NCBI GenBank assembly: GCA_036258555.1
Contig: DATADL010000284.1
Location: 1-19,246 of the forward strand
Reading direction: 5' to 3'
DNA length: 19,246 nucleotides
Source: JALZEG01 sp036258555
GTDB lineage: Bacteria; Actinomycetota; CADDZG01; WHSQ01
This document shows, piece after piece, positions 1-8,300 of this stretch (position 1 is the first letter of the stretch; the number at the start of each line of letters is the position of its first letter). Below the pieces are notes generated by a model. It saw only the letters and a list, made by a program, of their open reading frames with translations, did not search any database and was not told where the DNA came from. A program made the position numbers and the translations under genes.

Positions 1-1
1 G

Positions 2-706
2 GGACTGCGCGGGATCCCGGCTGCGGCGGAGGAGCTGATGGCGGCGCGCGACGTCGCGCTCGCGCAGCTCACGGGATGCCGGCTGCACCTCCTGCACGTG
101 TCGACCCGCGGCACGGTCGAGATCGTGCGACGTGCGAAGGAGGACGGCGTCCGCGTCACCGCCGAGGCCACGCCGCACCACTTCACGCTGACGGACGCGG
201 CTGTCGAGGGCTACGACCCGATGACGAAGGTGAACCCGCCCCTGCGCGAGGAGGACGACCGCCGGGCGATCGTCGAGGGCCTCGCCGACGGCACGATCGA
301 CGCGATCGCGACCGACCACGCTCCGCACGCCCGCGAGGAGAAGGACCAAGAGTTCCTCTACGCGCCACCGGGGATGCTCGGGCTCGAGACCGCGCTGGGG
401 CTCACGATGACCGAGCTCGTCGAGCCCGGCCACCTGTCTGTGACGCGGGCGATCGAGCTCCTGAGCACGGCGCCGGCGAAGATCCTGCAGGTGGAGGGAC
501 AGGGCTCGCTCGCCGAAGGGCGCCCGGCGAACCTCGTGGTGTTCGACCCGAAGGCGCGCTGGACCGTCGACCCGGACTCGTTCCGGTCGCGGAGCCGCAA
601 CACCCCCTTCGCCGGGCGCGAGCTGACCGGCAAGGTCGTCCACACGTTCTTCCGCGGGAAGCAGACCGTGAGAGACGGCGCCGTGCTCGAGGAGGTGGGC
701 GCGTGA
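2..706 (+). CDS. pyrC: Dihydroorotase, 5' end missing (PyrC)
   Basis: Catalyses the reversible cyclisation of N-carbamoyl-aspartate to dihydroorotate, the third step of UMP synthesis, in the cytoplasm. The frame is open from base 2, so the start lies outside the window; 234 residues are visible, roughly the C-terminal half of a class I enzyme of about 430. Visible family marks, in order, are LHLLHVST, the metal/substrate motif ATPHHF, KVNPPLR, the signature ATDHAPH with metal-binding Asp and His, and the closing amidohydrolase strand block (PANLVVFDP, NTPFAGRELTGKV, RDG). The stop overlaps the carA start by four bases (GTGA), so the two are probably translationally coupled. The ATG at 38 is an internal methionine, not the start. 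The identification is secure; only the N-terminal metal site (HxH) cannot be checked. Confidence 0.95.
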   Translation, partial: GLRGIPAAAEELMAARDVALAQLTGCRLHLLHVSTRGTVEIVRRAKEDGVRVTAEATPHHFTLTDAAVEGYDPMTKVNPPLREEDDRRAIVEGLADGTIDAIATDHAPHAREEKDQEFLYAPPGMLGLETALGLTMTELVEPGHLSVTRAIELLSTAPAKILQVEGQGSLAEGRPANLVVFDPKARWTVDPDSFRSRSRNTPFAGRELTGKVVHTFFRGKQTVRDGAVLEEVGA

Positions 707-1896
707 GCCGGGCGCTGCTGGCTCTCGAGGACGGGACGGTCTTTTCCGGCGACGCGTTCGGCGCGGAGGGCACCGTCACCGGCGAGGCCTGCTTCAACAC
801 CGGCATGACGGGCTACCAGGAGGTGCTGACGGACCCGTCGTACTGCGGGCAGATCGTCGCGATGACGTCGCCGCAGATCGGCAACACCGGGGTGAACTCC
901 TTCGACGACCAGTCGGCGCGGCCCTGGGTCCGGGGCTTCGCCGTCCGCGACCTCAGCTCGACCGTGTCGTCGTGGCGCGCCGAGGCGAGCCTCCACGAGT
1001 ACCTCGTCGAGCACGGCATCCCCGGCATCACGGGCATCGACACGCGCCGCCTGACGCGGCACCTGAGGACGCGCGGCGCGATGCGGTCCGCGCTGTCGAC
1101 GATCGTCGGAGATCCCGCCGAGCTCGTCGACGTCGCTCGCTCGTCGGCCTCGATGGAAGGCGCGGACCTCGTCGTCGACGTCACGACTTCCGCTCCGTAC
1201 GAGTGGACGAGGGAGAGGGTCGAGGAGCGGCGCGGCTCCCGGTTCGTCGCGGGGGCCGAGGAGGCCGCCACGACGGCGGGGCTGATGAGCCCGGCGTCCC
1301 GGCGCTACCGCATCGCCGCGTACGACTTCGGCGTCAAGCACAACATCCTCGACCTGCTCGTCGCCGCGGGCTGCGACGTCACCGTGGTGCCGGCCGCGAC
1401 TCCTGCGGCCGAGGTGCTAGAGGGCGGGTTCGACGGCGTCTTCCTGTCGAACGGCCCCGGCGACCCCGCCGCGGTCACGTACGGCGTCGACGCCGCGCGG
1501 GAGCTCGTCGGCCGGATCCCCGTCTTCGGCATATGCCTCGGTCACCAGATCCTCGGCCTCGCCCTGGGGGCCGAGACGTTCAAGCTCCCCTTCGGGCACC
1601 GCGGCAGCAACCATCCCGTCAAGAGGCTCGGCCGCGACCGGATCGAGATCACCTGCCAGAACCACGGCTTCGCGGTGGACCCGGCTTCGGTCGAGTCGAC
1701 GCGGGCCCGGCTGACGCACGAGAACCTCAACGACGGGACCGTCGAGGGGCTCGCCGTCCCGGGGGTCGCCTTCAGCGTCCAGTACCACCCCGAGTCGGGG
1801 CCCGGCCCCCACGACTCCCGCTACCTCTTCGGGGCCTTCCGCGATCTGATGGAATCCTTCGAACCCGCAGCACGCCCGGAATACGCACGCGCCTGA
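703..1896 (+). CDS. carA: Carbamoyl-phosphate synthase small (glutaminase) subunit
   Basis: Hydrolyses glutamine and channels ammonia to CarB for carbamoyl phosphate synthesis. The 397-residue product has the N-terminal CPSase small-chain domain (about 1-150, with ALLALEDGTVFSG and FNTGMTGYQEVLTDPSY) and a C-terminal class I glutamine amidotransferase domain (about 203-385). The nucleophile is Cys278 in FGICLGHQ and the partners are His362 and Glu364 in QYHPE. The GTG start at 703 sits six bases after GGAGGT (691-696) and overlaps the pyrC stop. A linker of about 30 residues (about 171-201) between the two domains is Ala/Glu/Arg-rich and looks unstructured. Length is slightly above the family's usual 370-385 because of this linker. 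Next gene starts 13 bases after the stop. Confidence 0.97.
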   Translation: MSRALLALEDGTVFSGDAFGAEGTVTGEACFNTGMTGYQEVLTDPSYCGQIVAMTSPQIGNTGVNSFDDQSARPWVRGFAVRDLSSTVSSWRAEASLHEYLVEHGIPGITGIDTRRLTRHLRTRGAMRSALSTIVGDPAELVDVARSSASMEGADLVVDVTTSAPYEWTRERVEERRGSRFVAGAEEAATTAGLMSPASRRYRIAAYDFGVKHNILDLLVAAGCDVTVVPAATPAAEVLEGGFDGVFLSNGPGDPAAVTYGVDAARELVGRIPVFGICLGHQILGLALGAETFKLPFGHRGSNHPVKRLGRDRIEITCQNHGFAVDPASVESTRARLTHENLNDGTVEGLAVPGVAFSVQYHPESGPGPHDSRYLFGAFRDLMESFEPAARPEYARA

Positions 1897-1909
1897 AAGG
1901 AGATCCGCG

Positions 1910-2014
1910 ATGGGACGAGGCGACAGGAAGCGAGCTCGCTGGAAGAAGGACCGCCAGCGCCGCAAGAAGGCGCGCGAGAAGCGGCGCGCGGCCGCGGCGG
2001 GCGCCAGCCGCTGA
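1910..2014 (+). CDS. 34-residue highly basic small protein
   Basis: A small ORF in the carA-VOC gap. It begins with ATG at 1910, six bases after the strong ribosome site AAAGGAGA (1897-1904), and its TGA shares one base with the ATG of the next gene (TGATG). The peptide begins MGRGDRKRARWKKDRQRRKK; 17 of its 34 residues are Lys or Arg, with one Trp and an Ala-rich tail. No signal peptide or membrane segment is visible. The MG-R/K-GD start and the composition recall tiny ribosomal proteins such as bTHX, and a ribosome- or RNA-binding role is a guess. The gene is supported by its ribosome site, exact packing between neighbours and continuous frame, rather than by recognised homology. It is the only explanation I see for the gap between carA and the VOC gene. 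Confidence 0.7.
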   Translation: MGRGDRKRARWKKDRQRRKKAREKRRAAAAGASR

Positions 2015-2391
2015 TGGGTTTCGAGGTAGTCGGCCTCGACCACGTCCAGATCACCGCGCCGCAGGAGCTGGTCGAAGAGACCTGTGACTGGTACCGGAGC
2101 TGCCTCGCGCTCGAGGAGATGGAGAAGCCGCAGGGCACCCGCCCGGTCGGCGCGTGGTTCCGCGCCGGCGAGCAAGAGGTCCACGTCGGGGTCGACGAGC
2201 ACAACCCTCACAAGACCGCGCACTTCGGGCTCGTCGTCACCGACTTCGCCGCGGTCGTGGAGAGGCTGCGCGGCGCGGGCTGCCACATCGAGCAGGCGAG
2301 CGAGATCCCGGGACGCCATCGCTTCTACACGCGGGACCCCGCGGGGAACCGGATAGAGATCGTGTCGTTCGACGCAAGCGGGGCCACCTAG
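2014..2391 (+). CDS. VOC-superfamily (glyoxalase-fold) protein
   Basis: The 125-residue product has the two-module beta-alpha-beta-beta-beta pattern of the vicinal oxygen chelate superfamily (glyoxalase I, extradiol dioxygenases, fosfomycin resistance and related). Candidate metal ligands are His10 (GLDHVQI), His57 (EVHVGV), His70 (TAHFGLVV) and Glu115 (NRIEIVSF), preceded by the typical DPAGNRIE turn, so a divalent metal site appears intact. The substrate cannot be read from sequence. The ATG shares a base with the preceding stop and no separate ribosome site is evident, suggesting coupled translation; carB follows immediately. Its position between carA and carB suggests a job tied to pyrimidine precursor metabolism or metabolite clean-up, but that is inference from location only. 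A non-enzymatic binding protein of the same fold is possible. Confidence 0.88.
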   Translation: MGFEVVGLDHVQITAPQELVEETCDWYRSCLALEEMEKPQGTRPVGAWFRAGEQEVHVGVDEHNPHKTAHFGLVVTDFAAVVERLRGAGCHIEQASEIPGRHRFYTRDPAGNRIEIVSFDASGAT

Positions 2392-5300
2392 GTGCCGCGG
2401 CGCGACGACATACGCAAGATCCTCGTCATCGGGTCCGGCCCGATCGTCATCGGCCAGGCGTCCGAGTTCGACTACTCCGGCGCCCAGGCCTGCAAGGTCC
2501 TCCGCCAGGAGGGGTACGAGGTCGTGCTCGTCAACAGCAACCCCGCGACGATCATGACCGACCCCGAGTTCGCCGACGGCACCTACGTCGAGCCCCTGAA
2601 CGCGGCGCACGTCGCGTCGATCGTCGAACGCGAGAAGCCCGACGCGTGCCTGCCGACGCTCGGCGGGCAGACCGCGCTGAACCTCGCCCTCGAGCTCGAG
2701 GGATCGGGGATCTTCGAGGCCCACGGGGTCGAGCTGATCGGCGCGCGGCCCGAGTCCATCCGCCGCGCCGAGGACCGCAGGCTCTTCAAGCAGACGATGA
2801 TCGAGGCGGGCCTCGAGGTCCCGCGCTCGACGTTCGCCTACTCGATCGAGGAAGCGGTGACCGCGGCGGGGACGATCGGGTACCCCCTGGTCGTGCGGCC
2901 CTCGTTCACGCTCGGAGGCGCCGGCGGCGGGTTCGTCCGCGACGAGCAGGAGCTGCGCGTGGTCGCGGCGGAAGGCCTGCGGCTCTCGCCGATCGGCGAG
3001 CTCCTCATCGAGGAGTCGGTGTACGGCTGGAAGGAGTACGAGCTCGAGGTCATGCGCGACGGCAACGACAACGTCGTCGTGATCTGCTCGATCGAGAACC
3101 TCGACCCCATGGGCGTCCACACCGGCGACTCGATCACGGTCGCGCCTGCGATGACGCTGACCGACGTGGAGTACCAGGCGATGCGCGACGACGCGGCCGC
3201 GGTGATGCGCGCGATCGGCGTCGAGACCGGGGGGTCGAACGTGCAGTTCGCGGTGGATCCCGCCGACGGACGGCGCGTGGTCATCGAGATGAACCCCCGG
3301 GTGTCGCGGTCCTCGGCCCTCGCATCCAAGGCGACGGGGTTCCCGATCGCGAAGATCGCCGCGAAGCTCGCCGTCGGCTACACGCTCGACGAGATCCCCA
3401 ACGACATCACGAAGCAGACCCCGGCGTCGTTCGAGCCCTCGATCGACTACGTCGTAGCGAAGATCCCGCGCTGGGCCTTCGAGAAGTTCCCCTCCGCCGA
3501 CCGGACTCTCGGCACGAAGATGAAGTCGGTCGGCGAGGTCATGGCGATCGGTCGCACGTTCGTGGAGGCCCTGCAGAAGGGCTTCCGCTCGCTCGAGGTC
3601 GACCTCCACGGGCTCGGCGCCGACGGAGCGCGCGAGGCGCCGCTTCCCGAGCTCCGCGAGCGGCTGGGGCAGCCGACCGAGGACCGGCTGAGGCTCGTCG
3701 AGCAGGCGCTGTTCCAGGGCATGGACGAAGACGAGGTCGCCGCCCTTACCCGGATCGACCCCTGGTTCGTCCACCAGGTCGCGCGCCTGGCGGCCGTCCG
3801 GCGCGAGCTGACGGGGGCCGCGCTCGACGACCTCGACGCGGACCGCCTGCGCGCCGCGAAGCGGATGGGGTTCTCCGACCTCCAGCTCGCGCGCATCCTG
3901 CGGACGACGGAGGCGGAGGTGCGCGGCCGGCGGCTCGCGCTCGGCGTCGTGCCGACCTACAAGACGGTCGACACCTGCGCGGCGGAGTTCGAGGCGCAGA
4001 CGCCTTACTACTACTCGACGTACGAGGACGAGGACGAGGTCGCGCCGTCGACGCGCCCGAAGGTGCTGATCCTGGGCTCCGGGCCGAACCGTATCGGCCA
4101 GGGGATCGAGTTCGACTACTGCTGCGTCCACGCCGCCTTCGCGCTCGGCGACGCGGGCTACGAGACGATCATGCTCAACTGCAACCCCGAGACCGTGTCG
4201 ACCGACTACGACACGTCCGACCGGCTCTACTTCGAGCCGCTCACGTTCGAGGACGTGATGAACGTGGTCGAGCGGGAGCGACCTGCCGGAGTCGTCGTCC
4301 AGCTCGGCGGCCAGACACCGCTCAAGCTCGCCGGCGCCCTGTCCGCGGCAGGCGTGCCGATCTGGGGCACGCCCTTCGACGCGATCGACCGCGCCGAGGA
4401 CCGCGAGCGGTTCGGCGACCTCCTAGCGGACCTCGCGCTGCCGCACCCGGCCAACGGGATCGCACGCTCGGTCGCCGAGGCGCGCGCCGTCGCGGCGTCG
4501 ATCGGCTACCCGGTCCTCGTCCGTCCCTCGTACGTGCTCGGGGGCCGCGCGATGGAGATCGTCTACGAGGAGTCGTCGCTCGAGCGCTACATGGCGACGG
4601 CCGCCGAGGTGTCGCCCCGCCATCCGGTCCTCGTCGACCGCTTCCTCGAGGGTGCGGTCGAGGTCGACTGCGACGCGGTGTACGACGGCCGGGAGCTCTA
4701 CGCCGGCGGCGTCCTCGAGCACATCGAGGAGGCCGGCGTGCACTCGGGCGACTCGGCGTGCGCGCTGCCGCCGTTCACCCTCGGACGGGACCAGGTCGAC
4801 CAGGTCATCGCCTATACCGAGGCGATCGCCCGCAGCCTCGGCGTCCGCGGCCTCATCAACATGCAGTTCGCGGTCAAGGACGAGCAGGTCTTCGTGATCG
4901 AAGCGAACCCGCGCGCGTCGCGGACCGTCCCGTTCGTGTCCAAGGCAACGGGAGTGCCGCTCGCGAAGGTCGCCTCGCGGGTGATGGCGGGCGCGACGCT
5001 GGCGCAGCTCCGCGAGGAGGGCGTCGTGCCGCCGAAGAAGGCCGGCCACGACGGCCTTCCGCACGTCGCGGTGAAAGAGGCCGTGATGCCGTTCGACCGG
5101 TTCCGCGGCGTCGACGCGCTGCTCGGGCCCGAGATGCGGTCGACCGGCGAGGTCATGGGCATCGACGCGACGTTCGGGCTCGCGTTCGCGAAGGCCGAGA
5201 TGGGAGCGGGCCTCACGCTGCCGACGAAGGGAACCGTGTTCGTCTCGGTCTCCAACCGGGACAAGAGGTCGATCATCTTCCCTGCGAAGCGGCTCGCGGA

Positions 5301-5682
5301 CCTCGGGTTCCAGCTCCTCGCCACCCGCGGGACGGCCGAGGTCCTGCGGCGGGCCGGCGTCGAGGTCGGGATCGTCGAGAAGGTGTCGTCGAATGCCCCA
5401 GGGCGTCGCGCCGGGATCGCGGGACAGGGCGGGGGCAACGTCGCCGACCGGATCGCCGCCGGCGAGATCGACGTCGTGTTCAACACGCCGTTCGGCAGGG
5501 GCGCCCGCTCCGACGGCTACTACATCAGGACCGCCGCGATCCAGGCCGGCGTGCCGTGCATCACGACGATGTCGGGGATCGCGGCCGCGGTGCAGGGCAT
5601 CGAGGCCCTGGTGACGGGACGGGTGGGCGCACGGTCGCTGCAGGAGTACCTTGCGGACGTGGACCACCAGGCGGCGGGCTAG
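2392..5682 (+). CDS. carB: Carbamoyl-phosphate synthase large subunit
   Basis: Makes carbamoyl phosphate from bicarbonate, ammonia (delivered by CarA) and two ATP, feeding pyrimidine and arginine synthesis. The 1096-residue product shows the full duplicated architecture. The first ATP-grasp half (about 1-400) has KILVIGSGPIVIGQASEFDY and YPLVVRPSFTLGG. An oligomerisation region follows, then the second ATP-grasp half (about 555-930) with KVLILGSGPNRIGQGIEFDY, YPVLVRPSYVLGG and EANPRASRTVPFVSKATG. The C-terminal MGS-like allosteric domain (about 940-1080) contains NTPFGRGARSDGYYIR, the region that binds UMP in known enzymes. The GTG start at 2392 follows directly on the VOC stop and has no clear ribosome site, so translation is likely coupled. 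Length is typical (about 1070-1100). No broken motifs were seen. Confidence 0.98.
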   Translation: MPRRDDIRKILVIGSGPIVIGQASEFDYSGAQACKVLRQEGYEVVLVNSNPATIMTDPEFADGTYVEPLNAAHVASIVEREKPDACLPTLGGQTALNLALELEGSGIFEAHGVELIGARPESIRRAEDRRLFKQTMIEAGLEVPRSTFAYSIEEAVTAAGTIGYPLVVRPSFTLGGAGGGFVRDEQELRVVAAEGLRLSPIGELLIEESVYGWKEYELEVMRDGNDNVVVICSIENLDPMGVHTGDSITVAPAMTLTDVEYQAMRDDAAAVMRAIGVETGGSNVQFAVDPADGRRVVIEMNPRVSRSSALASKATGFPIAKIAAKLAVGYTLDEIPNDITKQTPASFEPSIDYVVAKIPRWAFEKFPSADRTLGTKMKSVGEVMAIGRTFVEALQKGFRSLEVDLHGLGADGAREAPLPELRERLGQPTEDRLRLVEQALFQGMDEDEVAALTRIDPWFVHQVARLAAVRRELTGAALDDLDADRLRAAKRMGFSDLQLARILRTTEAEVRGRRLALGVVPTYKTVDTCAAEFEAQTPYYYSTYEDEDEVAPSTRPKVLILGSGPNRIGQGIEFDYCCVHAAFALGDAGYETIMLNCNPETVSTDYDTSDRLYFEPLTFEDVMNVVERERPAGVVVQLGGQTPLKLAGALSAAGVPIWGTPFDAIDRAEDRERFGDLLADLALPHPANGIARSVAEARAVAASIGYPVLVRPSYVLGGRAMEIVYEESSLERYMATAAEVSPRHPVLVDRFLEGAVEVDCDAVYDGRELYAGGVLEHIEEAGVHSGDSACALPPFTLGRDQVDQVIAYTEAIARSLGVRGLINMQFAVKDEQVFVIEANPRASRTVPFVSKATGVPLAKVASRVMAGATLAQLREEGVVPPKKAGHDGLPHVAVKEAVMPFDRFRGVDALLGPEMRSTGEVMGIDATFGLAFAKAEMGAGLTLPTKGTVFVSVSNRDKRSIIFPAKRLADLGFQLLATRGTAEVLRRAGVEVGIVEKVSSNAPGRRAGIAGQGGGNVADRIAAGEIDVVFNTPFGRGARSDGYYIRTAAIQAGVPCITTMSGIAAAVQGIEALVTGRVGARSLQEYLADVDHQAAG

Positions 5683-5685
5683 GAG

Positions 5686-6633
5686 ATGTCCTCCCGCACG
5701 ATGCTCACGTCGACGGGCGAGGTCCTGTCGCACAAGAAGTACGGCGAGGCGTACCACTCGCTCACGATCGTCGCTCCCGACGTCGGCGAGAGGGTGCGGC
5801 CCGGCCAGTTCGTCAACGTCCGCTGCGGCGAGCACCGCGACCACATCCTGCGGAGGCCCTTCTCCGTCTACCGGGTCCACAAGCGCGGCGGGTGGGCGTC
5901 GACGATCGAGATCGTGTTCGACGTGAGGGGGCCGGGGACGGAGTACCTGTCGTCGCTGCGCGGCCACTCGACGGTCGACCTGGTCGGTCCGCTGGGACGC
6001 GGCTTCGCGCTGCCCAAGAGACGGGCTCACTGTCTGCTCGTCGGCGGCGGCATCGGAGCGACCCCGCTCTTCTTCCTCGCCGACGAGCTCCGCAACGAAG
6101 GCCATCGCGTCGACGTGATCCTGGGCGCGCGCAACACCGGGCTGTTGCTGAACGCGATCGAGGCCCGCCGGGTGGCGAGCGTGTGCCGCGTGACGACCGA
6201 GGACGGCACCTCCGGCGACCGCGGGAGGGTCACCGACATCCTCGTGGAGACCATGGACAAGTGCGAGACCGAGGTCGTGTACTCGTGCGGGCCCCACCCG
6301 ATGCTCGCCGCGGTGTCGCGCATCTGCGTCGAGCGCAAGGTCCCGGTCCAGGTCGCGGTCGAGGAGCTTATGGGCTGCGGATACGGGGTGTGCATGACGT
6401 GCGTCATGCCGCTGCGCCGGCTGCGCAAGACGGCGAAGGACGCCGAAGAGGACGACGTGTACTACGCACGCTCCTGCACGGAGGGTCCGGTGTTCAACGG
6501 CGCGTCGGTCGTCTGGAACGGGGCCGCCGACGCCGTCGCCTCCGACCAGTCGGAGCTCACGCCGGCAGGCGCGCCGAGCCGCGGTGCCGCGGCGCTCTCG
6601 GCCGAGGACGAGCACGCTCCTCCGGGGAACTGA
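5686..6633 (+). CDS. pyrK: Dihydroorotate dehydrogenase B electron-transfer subunit
   Basis: Passes electrons from the FMN of class 1B dihydroorotate dehydrogenase through a 2Fe-2S cluster and FAD to NAD+. The 315-residue product has an FAD-binding domain (RPFS at 57-60), a nucleotide-binding stretch (VGGGIGATP, about 119-127; YSCGPHPML, about 199-207) and the PyrK cluster motif ELMGCGYGVCMTC with Cys231, Cys236, Cys239 and the fourth Cys264 in SCTEGPVF. It lies directly before pyrD, overlapping by one base (TGATG), as expected for subunits of one PyrD2-PyrK2 complex. About 45 residues of Ala/Ser/Glu-rich tail follow the cluster, longer than usual. The start is uncertain: ATG 5686 abuts AGGAG (5681-5685), whereas ATG 5701 lies 15 bases beyond it; neither spacing is ideal. 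Confidence 0.93.
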   Translation: MSSRTMLTSTGEVLSHKKYGEAYHSLTIVAPDVGERVRPGQFVNVRCGEHRDHILRRPFSVYRVHKRGGWASTIEIVFDVRGPGTEYLSSLRGHSTVDLVGPLGRGFALPKRRAHCLLVGGGIGATPLFFLADELRNEGHRVDVILGARNTGLLLNAIEARRVASVCRVTTEDGTSGDRGRVTDILVETMDKCETEVVYSCGPHPMLAAVSRICVERKVPVQVAVEELMGCGYGVCMTCVMPLRRLRKTAKDAEEDDVYYARSCTEGPVFNGASVVWNGAADAVASDQSELTPAGAPSRGAAALSAEDEHAPPGN

Positions 6634-7580
6634 TGGCCGCCGAACGCAGGACCGCCGTCGATCTCTCGATCAAGCTCGCGGGGCTCGAGCTGTCGAACCC
6701 GGTGCTCGTGGCGTCGGGGACGTTCGGTGCGGGCCGCGAGGCGGCCGCGTTCCTCGACCTGTCGTCGCCGGGGGGCATCATCGTCAAGTCGATGACGCTC
6801 GTTCCGTGGAGGGGCAAGCCGACGCCGCGGATGTGCGAGACGCCGTCGGGGATGCTGAACGCGATCGGCATCCAGAACAAGGGCGTCGACCACTTCCTCG
6901 CCGAGGACCTCCCGTGGCTGCTGAAACGCAAGGCGACCGTCGTCGCTTCGATCGCCGGCAACACCGTCGAGGAGTTCGTGCGCGTCGCCGACAAGCTGCG
7001 GACGGGGGGCCGCGGCGTCGCCGCGGTCGAGATCAACATCTCGTGCCCCAACCTCGAGGACCGCAACAACATGTTCGCCCACTCCGAGGACTCGACCGCG
7101 GCCGTGGTGTCGGGAGTGAAGAAGGCCCTCAAGCGGATGCCGGTGTTCCCCAAGCTGTCGCCGAACGTCACGTCGCTCCCCGCGATCGCCGAGGCTGCGA
7201 TCGACGCCGGCGCCGACGGCCTGTCGCTCGTGAACACGGTCTTCGGCATGTCTATAGACGTAGAGACGAAGCGCCCGAAGCTCGCCGGCGTCGTGGGCGG
7301 GCTCTCCGGTCCCGCGATCCGTCCGATCGCGGTGCGCGCGATCCACGACGTGCACCGGTCGTGGCCGCACGTCCCGATCATCGGCCAGGGAGGCGTGACG
7401 ACGGCGTCCGACGCGCTCGAGATGATCCTGGCGGGGGCGTCGGCGGTGGCCGTGGGAACGGGCAACTTCGTCAACCCGCGGGCGTCCGTCGACGTCGCAC
7501 GCGGGATCGGCGAGTACATGGTGCGCCACGGGGTCGCGACGGTGAACGACCTCGTCGGCGCGGTGAAGCTCGAAGGGTGA
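6633..7580 (+). CDS. pyrD: Dihydroorotate dehydrogenase, class 1B catalytic subunit
   Basis: Oxidises dihydroorotate to orotate using FMN. The 315-residue TIM-barrel product has NPVLVASGTFG near the N-terminus, KSMTL at 52-56, NAIGIQNKG, and the active-site loop NISCPN with Cys138. Cysteine, rather than serine, is the catalytic base of class 1 enzymes, and together with the neighbouring pyrK this marks it as the NAD-linked 1B form. The FMN-phosphate region IIGQGGVTTASDALEMILAGASAVAVGT is present near the end. The ATG overlaps the pyrK stop by one base and no strong ribosome site is visible, so coupling is likely. The membrane-bound class 2 enzyme found in many Actinobacteria is a different protein and is not what is encoded here. 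Confidence 0.97.
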   Translation: MAAERRTAVDLSIKLAGLELSNPVLVASGTFGAGREAAAFLDLSSPGGIIVKSMTLVPWRGKPTPRMCETPSGMLNAIGIQNKGVDHFLAEDLPWLLKRKATVVASIAGNTVEEFVRVADKLRTGGRGVAAVEINISCPNLEDRNNMFAHSEDSTAAVVSGVKKALKRMPVFPKLSPNVTSLPAIAEAAIDAGADGLSLVNTVFGMSIDVETKRPKLAGVVGGLSGPAIRPIAVRAIHDVHRSWPHVPIIGQGGVTTASDALEMILAGASAVAVGTGNFVNPRASVDVARGIGEYMVRHGVATVNDLVGAVKLEG

Positions 7581-7620
7581 CGGCGATTCCGCCGGCGCGC
7601 CCGCGGGAGCGGCCCGGCCC

Positions 7621-8202
7621 GTGAACCCGACCGAGATCATGCAGGTCCTCGAGCAGAAGGGCGCCGTCCTCCACGGCCACTTCGTGCTCTCTTCGGGGCG
7701 CCACTCCGACGTGTTCGTCCAGAAGTTCAGGGTGCTCGAGCACCCGCGGCTCGCCCAGCGGTTCGGCGAGTCCATCGCCGAGCTGTTCGACGGGCGCTTC
7801 GACCTCGTCGCCTGCCCGGCCGTGGGGGCCGTCGTCCTCGGCTTCACGACCGCGCTCGCAGGTGGCGCCCGGATGATCTTCGCGGAGCGCGCCGGCGACG
7901 CGATGACGTTCCGCCGGGGGTTCGAGGTCGGCCCCCACGAGCGCGTGCTCGTCGTCGAGGACGTCGTCACGACGGGGGGCTCCGCCAGGGAGGTCGTCGA
8001 CCTCGCCCGCGGGGGCGGTGGCGCGGTCGTCGGCGTGGGCGCGCTGATCGACCGGAGCGACCCCGAAGACCCGCCCGACCTGACGGTTCCCCTCAAGGCG
8101 TTGTTGAAGGTGCCGGCCGAGTCGTGGGCGCCGGCGGAGTGCCCCTTGTGCGCCCGCGGCGAGCCGGTGACGGATCCGGGCAGCCGCCGGCTCGCGCGCT
8201 AG
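7621..8202 (+). CDS. pyrE: Orotate phosphoribosyltransferase, Thermus-type
   Basis: Joins orotate to PRPP, giving OMP. The 193-residue product carries the PRPP-binding loop VVEDVVTTGGS (111-121) and the orotate-side motif GHFVLSSGRHSDVFVQK (19-35). The C-terminal CPLCARGEP...PGSR, with Cys174 and Cys177, is a feature I associate with the Thermus/Clostridium branch of PyrE rather than with the enterobacterial one. It starts with GTG 7621 after a 40-base GC-rich gap; GGGAG (7605-7609) lies 11 bases upstream, a long spacing, so translation may be modest. It is the last gene of the pyrimidine operon and occupies the place where pyrF is usual in Actinobacteria. ATG at 7639 is an alternative start but would cut the N-terminal helix. 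Confidence 0.95.
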   Translation: MNPTEIMQVLEQKGAVLHGHFVLSSGRHSDVFVQKFRVLEHPRLAQRFGESIAELFDGRFDLVACPAVGAVVLGFTTALAGGARMIFAERAGDAMTFRRGFEVGPHERVLVVEDVVTTGGSAREVVDLARGGGGAVVGVGALIDRSDPEDPPDLTVPLKALLKVPAESWAPAECPLCARGEPVTDPGSRRLAR

Positions 8203-8271
8203 CGTTCCGTGGTCCCGGCGGGTGACGCGCGCGAAAAGGGCCTCTGAACAGGTCGAACGCGGCTCCCAGCG

Positions 8272-8300
8272 TTGCGGGTCCGGGGGCCTGCTGCTACCAT
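8272..8300 (+). promoter_or_regulatory. Predicted sigma-70-type promoter of the mihF-gmk-rpoZ-coaBC unit
   Basis: TTGCGG (8272-8277) and TACCAT (8295-8300) are separated by exactly 17 bases, a good fit to the TTGnnn / TAnnnT pattern of actinobacterial vegetative promoters. It lies in the only sizeable gap (8203-8385) between the pyrimidine genes and mihF. A start near 8307 would leave a leader of about 80 bases before mihF. I see no convincing terminator for the pyr operon in the same gap, so read-through may also occur. Confidence 0.55.

Noticed and set aside
1417..4131. Long minus-strand open frame opposite carA, the VOC gene and carB
   Set aside because: Long stop-free antisense frames are expected in GC-rich coding DNA; the sense genes are unmistakable and the product has no domain pattern.
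4423..6615. Long minus-strand open frame opposite carB and pyrK
   Set aside because: Antisense shadow of conserved genes, low-complexity composition, no recognisable motif.
2154..6632. Very long plus-strand open frame ahead of the true pyrD start, across the VOC gene, carB and pyrK
   Set aside because: It is Arg/Gly/Ala-rich shadow translation over clearly conserved genes in another frame; only the part from ATG 6633 (pyrD) is genuine.
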